Positions 6,116-15,717 of a DNA stretch of 64,000 bases are shown here, one piece after another. The notes below the pieces were generated by a model that searched no databases, was not told the DNA's origin, and was given only the letters and a program-made list of their open reading frames with translations. The first letter of the stretch is position 1, and each line of letters begins with the position of its first letter. The stretch lies in the NCBI GenBank assembly GCA_013298595.1, contig JAAFIG010000008.1:62001-126000 (forward strand), given 5' to 3'. This stretch comes from Deinococcales bacterium (GTDB taxonomy: Bacteria > Deinococcota > Deinococci > Deinococcales > JAAFIG01). The position numbers and the translations under genes are program-made.

Positions 6116-8971
6116 ATGACTCAACCCAGTTTATTCGATTCTTCTGAACCAGAAACTTCGAGCGAAATCGAAGTTCTTGTCCCTCAGCAAGCTGTGCTTG
6201 AGGGCGCATTGGCAATGGACGACGAACCACCTTTTGATTTGATTGCCCAAGAGATAGATGATGCAGAATTGGGTGGCGCTAAAAAGCGAGGTGGTGCTGG
6301 TGCTAAGAATTCTGGTGCACCAGAAATGATCGAAGTGACTTTGGCAAAGCAATCCAATGCCGCTGATTCGCTCGAGGATGCCGATGAGCATGGTATTCCG
6401 CCACAAGCTTTTGACCCAAATCCACCGCCACCTCGAGTTTCTGGTGGCAAAATGCCTAAACGTGTGGTGATTTTTGATGGGCACGCTTTGGCATATCGTT
6501 CGTATTTTGGTTTAGCTCGAGGTTCAGAACGTTTGCAAAATTCGGCGGGCGAACCAACTCACGCGATTTATGGTTTTATCAAAACGTTATTGCGTCATGT
6601 GCGTGAGGGTTTAAAAAAAGGCGATGGTGCGGTGATTGTGGTTTTTGACCCACCAGTCAAGACTTTTCGCCATGAAATGTTTGCCGAGTATAAAGCAGGT
6701 CGGGCAGAAACCCCAGATGATTTGCCTAAGCAAATTCAGCGCATCAAAGAAATTGTGGATGCTATGGGGATTACGCGGCTCGAGACACCGGGTTTTGAAG
6801 CTGATGATCTGATTGGTACGATTGCTAAGAAAGCTGAATCTGAAGGCGTAGATTCGTATATTCTGACATCGGATCGTGATGCGTATCAGTTGTTGTCCGA
6901 TAAAATTCGAGTGATTGCCTCCGATGATAAATTTGTTACTCCAGCCGATGTCTTAGCCAAATATGGTGTGACTGTCGAGCAATGGGTGGATTACCGAGCA
7001 CTGACAGGGGATTCCTCGGATAATATTCCAGGGGCAAAAGGTATTGGACCAAAAGGTGCTCAGAAATTACTTGAGACAAACGGCACATTGCAACATATTC
7101 TCGATAACCTTGATACTGCTGAGCCTAAAAAAGAAGTGCAAAAAGTGCGTGATAGCTTAGAAAATGTGGTGTTTAGTCAGCAACTCTCGAGAATCGTTAC
7201 CAATATTCCACTCGAGCTTGACTTAGCTGCGGTGAATCAATTTGTTCCCAATACGGATAGGCTTTTACCAATTTTGCGCGAACTTGAAATGAACAGTGTG
7301 CTGAAGGAAGTACAAAATATTCTCGAGTCTCAGGGCGGAACAGTTACACCAGAACCTGAAAAAATAGTGCGTGCCATCACTCGACTCGAGTGGGTTGTGC
7401 CAAGCGAAAAAGCAATTTGGGCTTATAAACTCGAGAAACCCAACGATGCGGTTGGCTCGAGAATATTGGCGTTAGCGGCTGCCGATGCCACTGGTACTTG
7501 GCTTGCTCCAGAAGATTTTGTACCCACAGGTGTGGTGAATGCAGCCAATGCTAAAGCACTGGCAATTGCGGCAAAAGCCATTCCAGGTAACGACCCGCTT
7601 TTAATGGCATATGTGCTTGACCCTAGTAACAACGATGCCCAAGCTATTTGTAACCGTTACCTAGCCGAGGATTGGAGTGCCGACCCTGCCATCCAAGCGG
7701 CACAAAGCCAAGCCTTACTCGAGAAATTAACAGCTATGCTTGCACCAGAGTTAGCATCCTTATACCAAGACCTTGAAATACCAGCTGCTCGTACCCTTGC
7801 CAATATGGAAACCACAGGTATTCGCATTGATAGTGCCTATTTTCAGCAGCTTTCACAAAAATTCCTCGAGCGAATGCAAATCATTGAGAGTCAAATCCAT
7901 GCCCATGCGGGCGAAGTTTTTAATGTCAACTCGAGGGATCAGTTAGAAATTGTGCTGTACGACAAATTACAATTGGCTTCGGGTAAAAAAACCAAATTAA
8001 CTGGTAAGCGCAGCACTGCTGTTTCGGCACTTGAACCACTGACAGACGAGCACCCCATTGTGGCTGATATTCTCGAGTACCGCGAAATTAACAAATTGCG
8101 TGGCACGTATCTCGAGCCATTACCCAATATGGTTAATCCAAAAACGGGGCGTTTACATACAGTGTTTAATCAGTTGGGCACAGCTACAGGTCGGGTCAGT
8201 AGCATCAATCCGAATTTGCAAAATATTCCTGTTCGCACCGAAATCGGACGTGAAATCCGTAAAGGTTTTATTGCCGAAAGTGGCTATAAATTACTCAGTG
8301 CCGATTACTCGCAAATTGAGTTACGGATTTTAGCCCATATCACCCAAGAACCGAATCTGATTGAAGGTTTTCGTGCCAACGATGACATTCATCGCCGAAC
8401 AGCGGCTGCGATTTTAAATATTCCACTCGAGCAAGTCACAACCGATCAACGACGTGGTGCTAAAGCCATTAATTACGGTATTTTATATGGCATGGGTGCA
8501 CATCGGTTATCTCGAGACGAAGGGATTAGCCACAGCGAAGCCAAAGCCTTTATCGAAGGGTACTTTGCGGCTTATCCCGGTATTAAAAATTATTTGGACA
8601 GCACCAAAGCCCATTGTCATGAACACGGTTATGTCCAAGATTTATTTGGGCGGCGCAGGTATATCCCTGAAATCAATGCCAAAGCTTTTCCTGTAAGAGA
8701 GGCTGCCGAACGTGCTGCGATTAACATGCCAATTCAAGGCACAGCGGCTGGCATTATCAAACAAGCCATGATTGATCTCGAGCCGCAACTGATACCTTTT
8801 GAGGCGCGTTTGTTGTTGCAAGTTCATGATGAATTGGTGATTGAAGTGCCAGAAGCGCATATTGTAGCTGTCTCGAGTTTGGTCGAACAGGTCATGGGTA
8901 ATGCTTTTCCGTTGTCTGTGCCGCTTGGCGTTGGTATTGGTATCGGTGATTCTTGGTACGACGCAAAATAA
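6116..8971 (+). CDS. polA: DNA polymerase I
   Basis: The 951-residue protein fills gaps and removes RNA primers. Residues about 114-400 form the 5'-3' exonuclease (VVIFDGHALAYRSY, GFEADDLIGT, TSDRDAYQLL, GDSSDNIPGAKGIGPK). Residues about 410-560 match the inactive proofreading domain of Taq (LALAAAD, DPLLMAYVLDPSN) and lack the acidic exonuclease residues. The polymerase domain has motif A DYSQIEL (Asp730), the O helix RRGAKAINYG (Lys783, Tyr787) and motif C HDE (904-906). Tyr787 stands where Taq has Phe667. An acidic, low-complexity extension of about 112 residues precedes the nuclease and opens with QPSLF (residues 3-7), a good match to the sliding-clamp-binding consensus. A leaderless -10 box supports the ATG at 6116. 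Confidence 0.97.
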   Translation: MTQPSLFDSSEPETSSEIEVLVPQQAVLEGALAMDDEPPFDLIAQEIDDAELGGAKKRGGAGAKNSGAPEMIEVTLAKQSNAADSLEDADEHGIPPQAFDPNPPPPRVSGGKMPKRVVIFDGHALAYRSYFGLARGSERLQNSAGEPTHAIYGFIKTLLRHVREGLKKGDGAVIVVFDPPVKTFRHEMFAEYKAGRAETPDDLPKQIQRIKEIVDAMGITRLETPGFEADDLIGTIAKKAESEGVDSYILTSDRDAYQLLSDKIRVIASDDKFVTPADVLAKYGVTVEQWVDYRALTGDSSDNIPGAKGIGPKGAQKLLETNGTLQHILDNLDTAEPKKEVQKVRDSLENVVFSQQLSRIVTNIPLELDLAAVNQFVPNTDRLLPILRELEMNSVLKEVQNILESQGGTVTPEPEKIVRAITRLEWVVPSEKAIWAYKLEKPNDAVGSRILALAAADATGTWLAPEDFVPTGVVNAANAKALAIAAKAIPGNDPLLMAYVLDPSNNDAQAICNRYLAEDWSADPAIQAAQSQALLEKLTAMLAPELASLYQDLEIPAARTLANMETTGIRIDSAYFQQLSQKFLERMQIIESQIHAHAGEVFNVNSRDQLEIVLYDKLQLASGKKTKLTGKRSTAVSALEPLTDEHPIVADILEYREINKLRGTYLEPLPNMVNPKTGRLHTVFNQLGTATGRVSSINPNLQNIPVRTEIGREIRKGFIAESGYKLLSADYSQIELRILAHITQEPNLIEGFRANDDIHRRTAAAILNIPLEQVTTDQRRGAKAINYGILYGMGAHRLSRDEGISHSEAKAFIEGYFAAYPGIKNYLDSTKAHCHEHGYVQDLFGRRRYIPEINAKAFPVREAAERAAINMPIQGTAAGIIKQAMIDLEPQLIPFEARLLLQVHDELVIEVPEAHIVAVSSLVEQVMGNAFPLSVPLGVGIGIGDSWYDAK

Positions 8972-9028
8972 GTCAGGGTATCTTTAGACCCTGCGCTAAA
9001 ATACAGACCAACTTTCGTATGGTGTTTT

Positions 9029-9042
9029 CGTAAGCGCTTACA
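9029..9042. promoter_or_regulatory. LacI-family/cre-like operator palindrome
   Basis: The 12-bp perfect palindrome GTAAGCGCTTAC at 9030-9041 sits in the gap between polA and the GGDEF gene. The 14-mer CGTAAGCGCTTACA differs at one base from the classic LacI/CcpA-type operator. The central CG and symmetric arms suggest a LacI-family regulator. It lies about 110 bp upstream of the GGDEF gene; no such regulator is encoded in the window. Confidence 0.45.
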
Positions 9043-9153
9043 GCTATATTTAGGGTAACTCCAAGTAGAATAAAAAATCTCAAGCCCTAAATATTGCCAT
9101 AAAAGCGAGTATCATAAAACACACCATTTGAATGAAAGTGAGTCAAGCCAACC

Positions 9154-11097
9154 ATGTCCACAACAAGCATTGCCAGTCAAGGTCTGAATAAACTAGAACT
9201 CGAAAAACGCCTCAAAGAAGCCACCATGCTTAAACATATTGTGGCAACTGCAGGTGCTCCACTCGAGCCAGTGACTGTGCTGAATGTGATTTGTGCCGAA
9301 TTAATCGAAGTGGTTGGTGTGCAACACGCAGGTTTTGCTCGGCTGAACGATGATGGGTTTGCCTTAACCATTATTTCTGAATATGGGGAAACCAATACAG
9401 GCAATCTTGGTGCCCAAATCCCCCTTGAGAACAACGAAATTACCCAATCAGTGATTACTTCACGTAAACCAATTGCTGTACAAGATGCACAAAATGATCC
9501 TCGTATGGGCGCAGGGCGCGAAGCTGCCAAAGATTTTGGTGTGGTTAGCATGTTAATTGTACCAATCATCGCAGGCAACCGTGTGGTAGGAACTTTGGGC
9601 TTAGATTCCTATAGTTTACGCGAATTTAATACAGATGAAATAGAGATTATTCAAAGTGCTTCTGCTGCCGCTGCGCCTTTGCTCGAGAATGCAGAATTAT
9701 TTGATCAACTCCGTAGTGAATTGCGTTTTCGTCAACGCACCGAAGCTGAACTGCGCCGCTCGAGACTGATTTATCAAGAGCTGGTTAATTCCTTAGAAGG
9801 TATTGTTTGGGAAGGCGAATTACGCGATGGACAAATCATTTGTTCGTTTATCAGCCGACAAGCCGAACGGCTATTTGGCTACCCAACAGAACGTTTTTTA
9901 GGGGTTCGTAACGAAATTGTCTGGTCGCAAGTTTTTCATGCCGATGATTGGCGAGTCATTCATTTACGAATCCTCAATGCCAGCAAAACCCTAGAACCAT
10001 TAGAAATCGAAGCTCGAGCTTTTGATTTTCAAGGCGAACTGATTTGGATTCAGGATCGGATTACTTTTATTCAAAACGAAGAAGGGCTGCGTGTCCGAGG
10101 CTTAATGGTCAATATCACTGACCATAAACGCTCGGTGCGTTTAGAACGTGAACGCAACCAAATCCTCGAGTTGATTGCGCGAAACGTTGAACTTGAAAGT
10201 GTATTGCAACGCATTTGCGAATTACTCACAGCCCAATACCAACGGGTTGGTTGTGCTATCAGTGTTTTAAGACCACAAGGTTTAGCGTTAATTGCTTGGC
10301 ATGGTGTGCCTAAAAATGCACTCGAATGGCTTGGTCATGTGCTCGAGACAGATACATTTGTGCCTTGGGTAACAGCGCTGGTTGAACATCGGCAAACTGG
10401 TACTGACCAAGACCCAAGAATTTCTGTTACCCAGCAAGAATTACTGCAAAAACAAGATTATGGTTTTTTGCAAAGTTTACCAATCGTGGTTTCCACACAA
10501 GTGATTGGTGTTGTCACACTTTTCATGCCGCACCCAAATATTCGAGATACCAGGGTTTTACACACAGCTACCGAACTAAGTGCCATTGCCATAGACCGTA
10601 AAACCCTACTCGAGCAACTCGAGTACCGAGCAACCCACGATCATTTAACAGAATTGCCCAATCGTGCTTTATACCAAGAACGCTTATCAGCAGCGATGAT
10701 TTCAGCCGACCAAAAAGGCGTTTTAGTGGGTTTATTATTTATTGATTTAGATAATTTTAAATACGTTAACGATCATTTTAGTCATGCCACAGGCGATGAA
10801 TTACTGAAAAATATTGCACGACAATTAAAAAATACTGCTCCTACGGGTAGTACAGTTGCTCGGCTTGGTGGCGATGAATTTGTGGTAATTCTGCCCAATC
10901 TCGAGCGCGAAGACCAAGCCAACAGTATTGCCTTGCAATTAACCACCAACATCACCAGTAAAATAGTGATTGGTACACAGCATCATGAAGTAACAGCCAG
11001 TATTGGTATTGCCTTGTATCCTCGAGATGGTAAAACCATTGACGACTTAGCAAAAGCAGCCGATGCTTTGATGTACGCGAGTAAATCTCAGAAATAA
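9154..11097 (+). CDS. GAF-PAS-GAF-GGDEF diguanylate cyclase
   Basis: The 647-residue protein appears cytoplasmic, with no membrane segment. It has a GAF domain at about 25-185, a PAS domain with its C-terminal motif at about 205-325 (LFGYPTERFLG, then RVRGLMVNITDHKR), a second GAF domain at about 335-485 and a GGDEF domain at about 495-645. The GGDEF signature is intact (ARLGGDEFVVILP), as are DHLTELPNRALYQERL and FIDLDNFKYVNDHF, so it should make cyclic di-GMP. The five residues before GGDEF do not form the RxxD inhibitory site, so product inhibition there is unlikely. No EAL or HD-GYP domain is attached. The signals sensed by the GAF and PAS domains are unknown. It is preceded by a possible LacI-type operator. 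Confidence 0.93.
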   Translation: MSTTSIASQGLNKLELEKRLKEATMLKHIVATAGAPLEPVTVLNVICAELIEVVGVQHAGFARLNDDGFALTIISEYGETNTGNLGAQIPLENNEITQSVITSRKPIAVQDAQNDPRMGAGREAAKDFGVVSMLIVPIIAGNRVVGTLGLDSYSLREFNTDEIEIIQSASAAAAPLLENAELFDQLRSELRFRQRTEAELRRSRLIYQELVNSLEGIVWEGELRDGQIICSFISRQAERLFGYPTERFLGVRNEIVWSQVFHADDWRVIHLRILNASKTLEPLEIEARAFDFQGELIWIQDRITFIQNEEGLRVRGLMVNITDHKRSVRLERERNQILELIARNVELESVLQRICELLTAQYQRVGCAISVLRPQGLALIAWHGVPKNALEWLGHVLETDTFVPWVTALVEHRQTGTDQDPRISVTQQELLQKQDYGFLQSLPIVVSTQVIGVVTLFMPHPNIRDTRVLHTATELSAIAIDRKTLLEQLEYRATHDHLTELPNRALYQERLSAAMISADQKGVLVGLLFIDLDNFKYVNDHFSHATGDELLKNIARQLKNTAPTGSTVARLGGDEFVVILPNLEREDQANSIALQLTTNITSKIVIGTQHHEVTASIGIALYPRDGKTIDDLAKAADALMYASKSQK

Positions 11098-11176
11098 AGA
11101 AAACCTCTACATTATTAGCAATAAAGAAAATCTTTGAATTTTTAGGGAAAAATGATAATTTCCCCTATTCGCCTCA

Positions 11177-11192
11177 TCTGGCATATGCCAGA
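11177..11192. promoter_or_regulatory. 16-bp perfect palindrome, possible operator
   Basis: TCTGGCATATGCCAGA reads identically on both strands. It lies 67 bp before the lipoprotein gene start at 11259, in the gap after the GGDEF gene. It has no T-tract, so a protein-binding site is more likely than a terminator. Confidence 0.4.
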
Positions 11193-11258
11193 ATAGTAAA
11201 AGTTGTCATGGGCAGAACAATTGCCTAGAACAAAATCTTCTATGCTAAAGAGGTGCAA

Positions 11259-11918
11259 ATGCAAAAAATCTGGTTAGCTTTAATCCTGTTATTGGTTGCT
11301 TGTAAACCCGAGCCAGCTCGAGTCACGAGTCAGGCGGGTACTACAGCAGCTGTTGCATTTTACCCAAGTCAATCTGGTGCAATTTGGCAATACTTAAAAG
11401 ACGGCGAAACAACTGATACTGCGCCGTATTATCTACGGATCGAAGGACCTCAAAGTTATAATAATCAGGTCTACACAGGTATGCGTTTTATTGGACGAGG
11501 ACAAGATATCTATTACTTTCGTCAATTTAATGAACGCGGTGTGTACCTGATTGCTCAAGGTGCTAATAATTTCTATGAACTGATTTACGAACAACCAATT
11601 CTCGAGTACCCACCACAAAAAGAATTGGTCGTAGGGAAAACTTGGAGTGGAACAACCTTAGGTACATTAACACCATCCAAACAAGCACCACAAAAAATCA
11701 AATACACCTATCAATTTCGGGTGGTCAGTAAAGAAAAATTTCGTATTGGCACAACCGATTACGATGCCTATCTGATTTTGCGCGATAACCGTATCGAAGA
11801 TTTAACAGGCAAAGCAGACCCTGTTATAGAAGCTCAACGAATTCGTTTCGTCCCTTATATTGGTGAAGTACAAACCCGTGAAGGTCTCGTGCTCTACAAT
11901 TACAACTTTAAGAAGTAA
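11259..11918 (+). CDS. Putative lipoprotein of unknown function
   Basis: The 219-residue protein begins with a lipoprotein signal peptide: hydrophobic core IWLALILLLVAC with lipobox LVAC, followed by KPEPARV. It should be lipid-anchored outside the membrane. The mature part is predicted mostly beta-rich, with alternating aromatic and polar stretches (YYFRQFNERGVYLIAQGANNFYELIYEQP). I do not recognise the family. The ATG at 11259 is chosen because AAAGAGGT lies just upstream; an in-frame GTG at 11253 overlaps that site. The dxs gene begins 9 bp after the stop, so the two are probably cotranscribed, although nothing in the sequence links their functions. Confidence 0.7.
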   Translation: MQKIWLALILLLVACKPEPARVTSQAGTTAAVAFYPSQSGAIWQYLKDGETTDTAPYYLRIEGPQSYNNQVYTGMRFIGRGQDIYYFRQFNERGVYLIAQGANNFYELIYEQPILEYPPQKELVVGKTWSGTTLGTLTPSKQAPQKIKYTYQFRVVSKEKFRIGTTDYDAYLILRDNRIEDLTGKADPVIEAQRIRFVPYIGEVQTREGLVLYNYNFKK

Positions 11919-11927
11919 AGGAAACTT

Positions 11928-13808
11928 ATGCAAGCTAAAACTGTGCTCGACCGAGTCAACCTCCCCGAAGATATCAAAAAACTCGAAGTAGACGAACTCG
12001 AGGCATTATCTACCGATGTTCGCAACGAAATCATACGGGTTTGCTCCCGAGGTGGTTTGCACCTCGCCTCGAGCCTCGGCACAGTCGAACTGACCGTAGC
12101 ACTGCACAGGGTTTTCTCGAGTCCTAAAGACCGAATTCTATGGGATGTTGGGCATCAAGCCTATGGACATAAAATTTTAACAGGACGTAAAAACCAGATG
12201 GACACCATCAAAAAAGAAGGTGGCTTATCTGGCTTTACCAAAGTCTCGGAATCCGAACACGATGCCATTACTGTTGGACATGCCAGCACCAGCCTTGCCA
12301 ACGCTTTTGGTATGGCATTGGCTCGAGATGCACTGGTTAAGGATGGCTTAGCTGAGGATTACCACGTGATCCCAGTGATTGGTGATGGCGCATTAACTGG
12401 TGGCATGGCGCTGGCTGCACTCAACAATATTGGCTACAAACAAACCAAAATGTTAATTGTACTTAACGACAACGAAATGTCTATTTCCGAAAATGTTGGT
12501 GCAATGAACGCGTATTTCCGTACATTACAAGTGCAACGTTGGTTTCAAAGTGCCGAACAAGGTGGCAAAAAATTGGTTGGCAAAACTCTGGGTGGCTTAG
12601 TCTCGAGAGCCAAAGATGCGGCTCGGACATTCTTTGACCCGCACAGCAAAAACCCATTCACTGCCATGAATTTACGCTACGTCGGACCAGTAGACGGACA
12701 CAATGTCAAAGAATTGGTCTACTTACTCGAGCACATCAAAGAACTTCCAGGACCAACAGTGCTGCACATTGTCACCCGCAAAGGTAAAGGCATGGACATC
12801 GCCGAGGAAAACCCAATTTACTGGCATAGCCCAGCTAAATTTAATGTAGACGACCCAGAAGAAGTGGGTAAAGCCTACACGTGGTCAAATGCCTTTGGCG
12901 ATGCCGCCATCGAAATTTGTCATGACCAAAAAGATGTCTACGTTATCACACCAGCCATGCGTGAAGGCTCGGGCTTAGTCGAATTTGCTGCTAAACACCC
13001 AGACCGTTACTTGGATACTGGCATTGCTGAAGAAGTGGCAGTGACCGCAGCAGCTGGTATGGCATTACGTGGAGTTCGCCCAATTGTTGCCATTTACAGC
13101 ACTTTCTTGCAACGAGGTTTTGACCAATTAGTTCACGATGTCGCCATCGAAAACCTGAATGTTGTCTTTGCCATAGACCGCGCAGGTGTGGTTGGTTCAG
13201 ATGGACCCACGCATCATGGTGTATTTGATATTTCTTATTTACGCCTTGTGCCTAACGTGCAAATTGGCGTGCCAAAAGATGCTGTCGAACTGCGTGCTAT
13301 GCTCAATACCGCCCTGACCATGAGCGGACCTATTGCTATTCGGTACCCCAGAGGCGGAGTCAAACCTGCTCCAACCGACTCGAGTAAAATCATTGCTTGG
13401 GGAACATGGGAACGACTTGCTTTAGGCGATGACATTGTGATTCTCGCCACAGGTAACACGATTCCTTATGCGCTCGAGGCAATCAAAGGCACACACAATG
13501 TTGGTGTGGTCAATGCTCGGTTTGTCAAACCACTCGATACCCAAATGCTTGAGGGTATTGCCCGAAGTGCTCGAGCAATAATTACCATCGAAGATAACAC
13601 CATTGTTGGCGGGTTTGGCAGTGCAGTTCTTGAGCATCTTGCCAGCAAGGATTTAAAACCAGAAGTGCGTTTACTGGGTATCCCAGATCATTTTATGGAT
13701 CATGCTGAAGTCAGCAGTTTGCACCGACAAGCAGGTATAGACACCGCTGGTATTCAAAAAGTACTCGAGTCGCTTGGTGTGACCTTTGCATTAGTTGCAG
13801 CCAATTAA
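11928..13808 (+). CDS. dxs: 1-deoxy-D-xylulose-5-phosphate synthase
   Basis: The 626-residue protein condenses pyruvate and glyceraldehyde-3-phosphate, the first step of the non-mevalonate isoprenoid pathway. The thiamine diphosphate motif begins with [16 protein letters not shown] (near residue 150) and continues with [16 protein letters not shown]. The N-terminal [15 protein letters not shown], the central [10 protein letters not shown] and the transketolase-type second domain ([33 protein letters not shown]) are all present and full length. GGAAA precedes the ATG by a normal distance. It faces the SDR gene tail to tail across only 8 bp, with no clear terminator between them. Confidence 0.97.
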   Translation: MQAKTVLDRVNLPEDIKKLEVDELEALSTDVRNEIIRVCSRGGLHLASSLGTVELTVALHRVFSSPKDRILWDVGHQAYGHKILTGRKNQMDTIKKEGGLSGFTKVSESEHDAITVGHASTSLANAFGMALARDALVKDGLAEDYHVIPVIGDGALTGGMALAALNNIGYKQTKMLIVLNDNEMSISENVGAMNAYFRTLQVQRWFQSAEQGGKKLVGKTLGGLVSRAKDAARTFFDPHSKNPFTAMNLRYVGPVDGHNVKELVYLLEHIKELPGPTVLHIVTRKGKGMDIAEENPIYWHSPAKFNVDDPEEVGKAYTWSNAFGDAAIEICHDQKDVYVITPAMREGSGLVEFAAKHPDRYLDTGIAEEVAVTAAAGMALRGVRPIVAIYSTFLQRGFDQLVHDVAIENLNVVFAIDRAGVVGSDGPTHHGVFDISYLRLVPNVQIGVPKDAVELRAMLNTALTMSGPIAIRYPRGGVKPAPTDSSKIIAWGTWERLALGDDIVILATGNTIPYALEAIKGTHNVGVVNARFVKPLDTQMLEGIARSARAIITIEDNTIVGGFGSAVLEHLASKDLKPEVRLLGIPDHFMDHAEVSSLHRQAGIDTAGIQKVLESLGVTFALVAAN

Positions 13809-13816
13809 ACTTGGGA

Positions 13817-14518
13817 TTACCTTGCTGCAAACACTTGCATCTCGAGTACTCGCCCTCGGTTAGAACGGCTTGCCATGTAGACAAAGGCGGCTGCTATTTC
13901 GGCAGGATCAATCCAAGTGTTTGGATCGGCGTTGGGCATGTCGCGGCGGTCAGCTGGTGTGTCTACCGCACCCATAGGATAAACCACACCAGCTTTCGCA
14001 CTCGAGCCTTTAAGTTCGGCATCCAAAGATTTTAAGAACAATGCCACTGCGCCTTTAGCTGCCGTATATAACGCCGCACCTGCTCCTGTACCTCGAGCCA
14101 CTTGTGCGGCGGAAATCCCACCAATAAAACCATTTTCTTGTTTGAGCACTTCAGGTAGAACCGCCGCTACTGCAAACGCCAGTGTTTTCATGTTGACATC
14201 GAACATCTGCGTTAAATCTTCTCTTTGAAACTCGAGTATTTTACCTGTACTAAAACCACCAACAGTATGAATCAGCCCATCCACCCGTCCGTAATGGGCA
14301 AGAGTGGTTGCAACCATTGCTTGTGCACCCTCGAGTGAACTGAGGTCAACACCAACAACAAGACCTGCACCTAGTTGATTCCTAGCGCGTTCAGCATTAG
14401 CAGGACGATCTGCTAATGCTAACTGTGCACCAGCCTCATGAAAGGCTTTGTTAATCGCACTCGAGATTGCTCCACCAGCCCCAGTGATAATAAAAACTTT
14501 GTTCTCGAGAGTAGTCAT
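13817..14518 (-). CDS. Short-chain dehydrogenase/reductase
   Basis: The 233-residue SDR enzyme starts with the cofactor-binding motif IITGAGGAISSAI. The second-strand aspartate in LADRP is compatible with NAD(H) preference. The catalytic YTAAK (Tyr-x3-Lys) is near residue 152, preceded by serine in GGISAAQVARGTGAGAALYTAAK. Conserved GxDL and NMKTLAF segments support the fold. SDR substrates cannot be deduced from this. It converges on dxs with an 8-bp gap. It is as rich in CTCGAG as its neighbours, so it looks native. Confidence 0.87.
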   Translation of the reverse strand: MTTLENKVFIITGAGGAISSAINKAFHEAGAQLALADRPANAERARNQLGAGLVVGVDLSSLEGAQAMVATTLAHYGRVDGLIHTVGGFSTGKILEFQREDLTQMFDVNMKTLAFAVAAVLPEVLKQENGFIGGISAAQVARGTGAGAALYTAAKGAVALFLKSLDAELKGSSAKAGVVYPMGAVDTPADRRDMPNADPNTWIDPAEIAAAFVYMASRSNRGRVLEMQVFAAR

Positions 14519-14688
14519 GCTTTATTGTGGCAGACCACTACTGGGATTAAAAGAGGGGTCATTGATGATTTTGAACTGCCATAGCAAGCGATTTTGTCGC
14601 ATGTTATAGTTGTTGTAGATTCCAATAGAATTCGTAACTCGGCACAACACAACTTGAGCAACCTCGAGTTGTCATGAAAGGGGTTCGT

Positions 14689-15618
14689 ATGCAGCAAAAA
14701 AAATGGTTCGCAGCTTCGCTCTTAGCAGGACTTTCCTTGGTTGGTGTGGCATTAAGCCAAACAGGATTTGCTCCACTCCCCGCCGCTAAGTATAGTGCCA
14801 CAGAAAGCGTTGTGAATTTTAGTAACCAAGGACAAAAAATTGTTGGCACTTGGACAATCCCAACAGGTGCAACAGCACCATACAAGACAGTTTTAATGCT
14901 ACATGGATTCCTTAGTACCCGACAAGAATTACCCATCAATAACACCAAAGAAACCATGTTTTCACGCACAGCTCGAGTCCTAGCCGAGCAAGGTTATGCA
15001 ACGCTTCGTATCGATTTTCGAGGCTCAGGTGAAAGCGAAGGAGCTTGGGCAGACACCACGTTTAGTAGTCAAATGTCGGATGCTCGAGCTGCTTTGGCTT
15101 TCTTAAATAAACAAGCCAGCGTGGATACAAAAAAAATCGCTGTACTTGGAATGAGCCAAGGTGGTTTAGTAGCAGCCAGTATCGCAGCAACCGAGCGCAG
15201 CGTTAGAAGTCTTGTTTTGTGGTCACCAGTTTCTGCACCTGCTCAAACTTTTACCAATATGTTTGGTAGTGCCGCTATTACCAGCGGATTAGCCAGTAAC
15301 GGACAAGCCATCACCATTAAATTGCCTTGGGGTGCAGAAACACAATTAAAAACAGGTTTTTTCGAGGATTTATTCAAAATTAACCCAGTTGCCGAAATCG
15401 CTTTGTACAGCCGACCATTATTAGTTGTAGTGGGTAAAAAAGATACCACAGTTGCACCACAACCACTATCTGGACAGCTTTTCCTCAACTATCATCGTGG
15501 TGACGAGAAAATTGTGGTACTCGATGCTGACCATGTATTTGATATTTTTGGTACAGGACCAGAACGACTTGATGAAGGCGTAAGCGAAAGTGTGAACTGG
15601 CTCGAGAAAACATTATAA
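14689..15618 (+). CDS. Exported alpha/beta hydrolase (esterase/lipase-like)
   Basis: The 309-residue protein has a signal peptide (KKWFAASLLAGLSLVGVALS) and an alpha/beta hydrolase fold. The oxyanion-hole strand reads LMLHGFLSTRQE (near residue 70), the nucleophile elbow GMSQGG carries Ser156, and the acid and base are Asp252 (GKKDTTV) and His282 (DADHVFD). The segment RIDFRGSGESEG is typical of serine hydrolases. Substrate unknown; a secreted esterase or acyl-peptide hydrolase is likely. I use the ATG at 14689 because AAAGGGGT lies just before it; an earlier in-frame ATG at 14674 has no ribosome-binding site. A strong terminator follows the stop. Confidence 0.87.
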   Translation: MQQKKWFAASLLAGLSLVGVALSQTGFAPLPAAKYSATESVVNFSNQGQKIVGTWTIPTGATAPYKTVLMLHGFLSTRQELPINNTKETMFSRTARVLAEQGYATLRIDFRGSGESEGAWADTTFSSQMSDARAALAFLNKQASVDTKKIAVLGMSQGGLVAASIAATERSVRSLVLWSPVSAPAQTFTNMFGSAAITSGLASNGQAITIKLPWGAETQLKTGFFEDLFKINPVAEIALYSRPLLVVVGKKDTTVAPQPLSGQLFLNYHRGDEKIVVLDADHVFDIFGTGPERLDEGVSESVNWLEKTL

Positions 15619-15631
15619 AGAAACAATTTCT

Positions 15632-15662
15632 GAACGCAGTGCTTGTGCACTGCGTTCTTTTA
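15632..15662 (+). terminator. Rho-independent terminator after the hydrolase gene
   Basis: The 11-bp perfect stem GAACGCAGTGC / GCACTGCGTTC has a TTGT loop and is followed by TTTTAT. It begins 14 nt after the hydrolase stop codon. Confidence 0.9.
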
Positions 15663-15704
15663 TGGGAATCTATAAAATTCTCATAAAATATGAACGACTC
15701 GAGC

Positions 15705-15717
15705 TACACTATGATTT
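15705..15717 (+). promoter_or_regulatory. Leaderless -10 (TACACT, 7 nt to ATG)
   Basis: TACACT at 15705-15710 is followed by ATGATTT and then the ATG at 15718, with no Shine-Dalgarno sequence. Confidence 0.55.
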
